Shown: in pieces, positions 30,433-33,518 of the stretch
Layout of the letters: every line of letters begins with the position of its first letter
Numbering within the stretch: position 1 is the first letter of the stretch
Source of the DNA: Bacteroidota bacterium
GTDB taxonomy: Bacteria > Bacteroidota > Bacteroidia > UKL13-3
Direction: 5' to 3'
Assembly: GCA_027484685.1 (NCBI GenBank)
Contig: JAIXSO010000043.1
Coordinates: 1-33,518 of the forward strand
Length of the DNA stretch: 33,518 nt
The notes under the pieces: model-generated
What the model saw: the letters and a program-made list of their open reading frames with translations, nothing else
What the model was told of the DNA's origin: nothing
The model's database searches: none
Position numbers and translations under genes: made by a program

Positions 30433-33400
30433 ATGAAAAAACTTATTTACTTAATAATTATTGTTTGCCTTCTAATAGTTTCAAAAACTACTAATGCAAC
30501 GCACATATCAGGATGCGATATTAGTTATGCTTGTACTAGCACCCCCAATGTTTATAAAGTAACCATGAAAATTTACAGGGATTGCTCGGGAATTCCGATG
30601 TGTTCAGGTTGCTCAAACCCAATTCCAAATGGAACTGTTTCCGGATGTACAACGGCCTCAGCAGGTATTTCTACCACTATAACTGGAGCAACCGGCACTT
30701 TTACTGGCGTTAATTATGGTACTTTTACCTTAAATGCAGTGGCTGCAAGTAGTGGCAAAGACATAGTTCAAACTTGTGCAGGTGTAAACACCATTTGTAC
30801 TAATTGTAATACCAGGACAGCAGGCACTTATAGCCCAGGAATAGAGATGTATACATTTGAAGGCAATGTAAATTTATCATCCATTCCTTCGGCATGTTGC
30901 AAGGTGGCATTAGGTGCAAGCTCTTGCTGCCGAACTGGTGCTTTAACTACGGTGGTTCCTGGTAATTTTTACACCGAAGCTATTTTAGATAAATGCCAAA
31001 CTACATGTAATTCTGCTCCTTTATTTACCAATGAAGCCAAAATACAGCTTTGCGCGGGTGTAGATGTGGTTTATAATTTAGGGGCTATTGATCCTGATGG
31101 AGATTCGTTAAGTTATGAGTTTGCACCTTCATTACAGGCTGCCAATACCAATGCTAGTTATGTATTACCTTACAGTCCAAGTTTTCCATTTCCATATTTT
31201 GGCCCCCCTATCAGTCCGCCTTATCCTGCAGGATTAAGAATAGACCCTACAACAGGTAATATCACGTTTAGACCTTTAGGTGTATTTTTATCTAACTTGG
31301 TGATTGGGGTAACTCAATGGAAATTGGTGAGTGGTGTTTGGACCAATGTAGGTTATACTAGGCGCGATGTACAATTTCAAACTACGATATGCACCTCAAA
31401 TAGGGCGCCAATAGTAAAAATTTATAAAAACGGCATTAGGCATTTAAATAATAACAACTTTAAAATAATTGCAGGACAGCCTTTTTGTTTGGATATAGTA
31501 TGCGAAGACCAACAAGATGCTACTACTAGCCCACCTATTAATGCTGATACTACCAATTTAACATGGAATAATCCCGGAATTTTTGATCTTTCTATGAGCA
31601 ATGCTACATTTACAAGCAATTATATTTTGGCACAAAGAAGTATTAATGGACCAAAGGCTGATAGCTTCAAATTTTGTTGGACCCCTCCTATAAATGCAAT
31701 TAGAAAATCAACTCATTTTTTCACAGTAAATGGTTCTGACAAATACTGCCCTGTTAAAACAGAAATTGTTTCAGGAATTAGCTTAGAAGTTAGCGATAGA
31801 CTTATTATTATTGATAGCACAGTTACAAAGAGAACATTTTGTAATGATAGAATAACCAATACCAATTTAAAATATCAAATAAATGGTGTAAATCTATTAG
31901 CTAATAATAGCTTTACTGTTCAACTATCTGACTCGTTTGGTTCATTTGACAATGCAACTATTATTGGAAGCAAACTCAGTGTTGACACAGCAGGCTTAAT
32001 TGCAGTTACTATTCCTGCTAATTTACCATTAAATAAAAATTATAGAATTCGTGTAAATTGTAGTTCTGATACTAGTTTTAAAGGTATTGATTTATCTATC
32101 AGCATGGTAAACGGATTTGCTAAACCAACTATTACCACTGACAAAGATTCTATGTGCTACGGATTGTTCGCTTCTTTTCAAGCATCTCCTACCAATAACA
32201 ACTACTCGTATAAATGGTTAAATAACAATCAAGTAATAACAAATACCAGTGCCAACTTTATGACCATTAATGGAGGAAACTACCGAGTAATTGTTTCTAA
32301 TTCAGGTTGTACAGATACCTCATTGGTAAAAACTATAACTGTTCTGCCAGCACCTGTTCCAGGGTTTCTTTTAAATGCTTTATGTTCTTCACCATTTCCT
32401 GTCAATATTACTAATTCATCAAGCATAACAAGTGGCACGATGAGTTATAAATGGACTTTTAGTGATAATACTACCTCTACAGACATATCGCCTAGTAAAA
32501 TATTTAACGATTCAGTTGTTCTCCTAATAAAGCTTGTAGTTACATCCGATTTAAATTGTAAAGATTCTATAATCAGAGAAACATTAATTAATAAAACGCC
32601 AACTGCTAACTTCACCATTAACGATACTTTACAATGTATTACAGGCAACAAATTTGATTTTACCAATACAAGCATAGCAACTGGCAGATCTTATGCTTGG
32701 CTTTTTGGAGATAATTCTTCCTCTGCCAATGTTAATCCTTCAAAAACTTACACCAATGCAGGTAACTATTTAGTTAAGTTAACTGCTATTTCAAATGGTT
32801 GCCTTGATACCATTATTAAACCCATTACAGTTATTGCTAAAGCTACCAATGTTGATTTTTCGGTAAACCAAATGAGCCAATGTTTGCGTGGAAACAATTT
32901 TGTGTATACCAATAATAGTACTCCTAATAATACTACCTTAAGTTATTTATGGACTTTTGATAATTTTATAACTTCCACTTTACGCAATCCTGCAAATTTT
33001 TCAACTAGTAAAGTGGGTGTAATTCCTATTAGTTTGGTAGTAATTGCTAATGGAAAATGTATTGATACCATTGCTAAAAATATTACGGTAATGGCAAACC
33101 CAACCATAGGTAATATTTTAGGAAATGTCAATCCTAACAGCAGTGTGATTCCTTTTACGTATTCTGTATTAAACCAAGCTAATACTACTTACAATTGGAC
33201 TACAACCAATGCCAACATTCAGTCAGGGCAAGGAACCAATCAAATCAGTGTTTTGTTTACCAATGCTGGCAATGCTAAAATTGCAGCTCAAATTACTGAT
33301 AATAATAGTTGTACAGATTCTACTTCCTTAAATTTAGCAGTTACAGTTGGCCTAAATGAATTGAGTTTAGAAAATGATTTAAAAATATTTCCAAATCCTA

Positions 33401-33518
33401 CTAAATCAACACTTACCATAACCAATAAAACCAATTTATTAGGCAAAAAATATGTTATTACCAACTTAATTGGACAAACCGTTCTTTCTGGTAAACTCAA
33501 TTTGGATGAAACCATAAT
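30433..33518 (+). CDS. Large T9SS-exported surface protein with PKD domains, 3' end cut by the window
   Basis: An open frame from ATG 30433 to the window edge (1,028 codons plus two bases). The frame checks at several points and no stop was found. A signal peptide ends KTTNA, followed by THISGCDISYACTS, the opening typical of many Bacteroidota cell-surface proteins, and a cysteine-rich region to about 220. DPDGDSLSYEF and LRIDPTTGNITFRP near 220-275 mark a cadherin/Ig-like module. At least three PKD-like domains follow (YKWTFSDNTT, YAWLFGDNSS, YLWTFDNF). Near the edge LKIFPNPT and GKKYVITNLIGQTVLSGKL match a T9SS type A sorting domain, so only a few codons are missing. Likely an adhesin; ligand unknown. 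Confidence 0.88.
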   Translation, partial: MKKLIYLIIIVCLLIVSKTTNATHISGCDISYACTSTPNVYKVTMKIYRDCSGIPMCSGCSNPIPNGTVSGCTTASAGISTTITGATGTFTGVNYGTFTLNAVAASSGKDIVQTCAGVNTICTNCNTRTAGTYSPGIEMYTFEGNVNLSSIPSACCKVALGASSCCRTGALTTVVPGNFYTEAILDKCQTTCNSAPLFTNEAKIQLCAGVDVVYNLGAIDPDGDSLSYEFAPSLQAANTNASYVLPYSPSFPFPYFGPPISPPYPAGLRIDPTTGNITFRPLGVFLSNLVIGVTQWKLVSGVWTNVGYTRRDVQFQTTICTSNRAPIVKIYKNGIRHLNNNNFKIIAGQPFCLDIVCEDQQDATTSPPINADTTNLTWNNPGIFDLSMSNATFTSNYILAQRSINGPKADSFKFCWTPPINAIRKSTHFFTVNGSDKYCPVKTEIVSGISLEVSDRLIIIDSTVTKRTFCNDRITNTNLKYQINGVNLLANNSFTVQLSDSFGSFDNATIIGSKLSVDTAGLIAVTIPANLPLNKNYRIRVNCSSDTSFKGIDLSISMVNGFAKPTITTDKDSMCYGLFASFQASPTNNNYSYKWLNNNQVITNTSANFMTINGGNYRVIVSNSGCTDTSLVKTITVLPAPVPGFLLNALCSSPFPVNITNSSSITSGTMSYKWTFSDNTTSTDISPSKIFNDSVVLLIKLVVTSDLNCKDSIIRETLINKTPTANFTINDTLQCITGNKFDFTNTSIATGRSYAWLFGDNSSSANVNPSKTYTNAGNYLVKLTAISNGCLDTIIKPITVIAKATNVDFSVNQMSQCLRGNNFVYTNNSTPNNTTLSYLWTFDNFITSTLRNPANFSTSKVGVIPISLVVIANGKCIDTIAKNITVMANPTIGNILGNVNPNSSVIPFTYSVLNQANTTYNWTTTNANIQSGQGTNQISVLFTNAGNAKIAAQITDNNSCTDSTSLNLAVTVGLNELSLENDLKIFPNPTKSTLTITNKTNLLGKKYVITNLIGQTVLSGKLNLDETI

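Overview
The window looks like chromosomal DNA from a member of the Bacteroidota. It is AT-rich, several genes are preceded by the phylum's promoter box TAnnTTTG, and Shine-Dalgarno sequences are almost absent. Two large surface proteins carry type IX secretion (T9SS) C-terminal signals, one type B (gliding-motility type) and one type A. Family content also fits: a DUF4296 lipoprotein, a LruC-domain lipoprotein, a B12-binding radical SAM protein with a DUF4080-like tail, WbqC and exported proteins with short signal peptides. I cannot name a genus.

Layout. 1-2.3 kb: ilvE (minus) diverges from a small unknown gene plus rdgB. 2.4-5.5 kb: a LruC-domain lipoprotein, a strong terminator, then a DUF4296 lipoprotein (minus) and a yggS-type PLP protein (plus) whose start codons are one base apart. 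5.5-8.6 kb: a word-repeat spacer, a radical SAM gene, then a cysteine-rich lipoprotein and a DinB-like gene (minus). 8.6-10.7 kb: rpsA with a TTG start and an unusually strong Shine-Dalgarno sequence. 10.7-11.3 kb: a toxin-antitoxin pair whose RelE/ParE-like toxin is broken by one in-frame TAA. 11.5-14.7 kb (minus): a four-gene run encoding a PhoD-type phosphatase, a cytochrome b5-like protein, an exported EEP phosphoesterase and a SOUL haem-binding protein. 14.7-16 kb: dnaN (minus) with a good promoter, followed by a degenerate word-repeat spacer. 16.2-19.4 kb: a second EEP gene between repeat-like spacers, then a PaaI-like thioesterase, a Ppx/GppA phosphatase and a PaaG-like enoyl-CoA isomerase (minus). 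19.5-21.2 kb: an unknown exported protein and a Fic protein. 21.35-22.08 kb: a RAYT-type HUH transposase bracketed by two identical 33-bp perfect palindromes. 22.2-24.9 kb: an OmpA-family protein with no ATG start and a MacB/FtsX-like permease. 25.0-27.8 kb: a T9SS protein with four exact 72-residue repeats. 27.9-30.4 kb: an exported Fe/Mn superoxide dismutase, WbqC and selU/mnmH. 30.4 kb to the end: a large T9SS surface protein running off the edge.

Most genes are housekeeping or envelope functions. The accessory features are the decayed toxin-antitoxin module, the palindrome-flanked RAYT unit, the Fic gene, and several intergenic stretches made of short, repeated, slightly varying words. 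One of those stretches appears to have become the N-terminus of WbqC. No tRNA, rRNA, CRISPR array, riboswitch or prophage was recognised.
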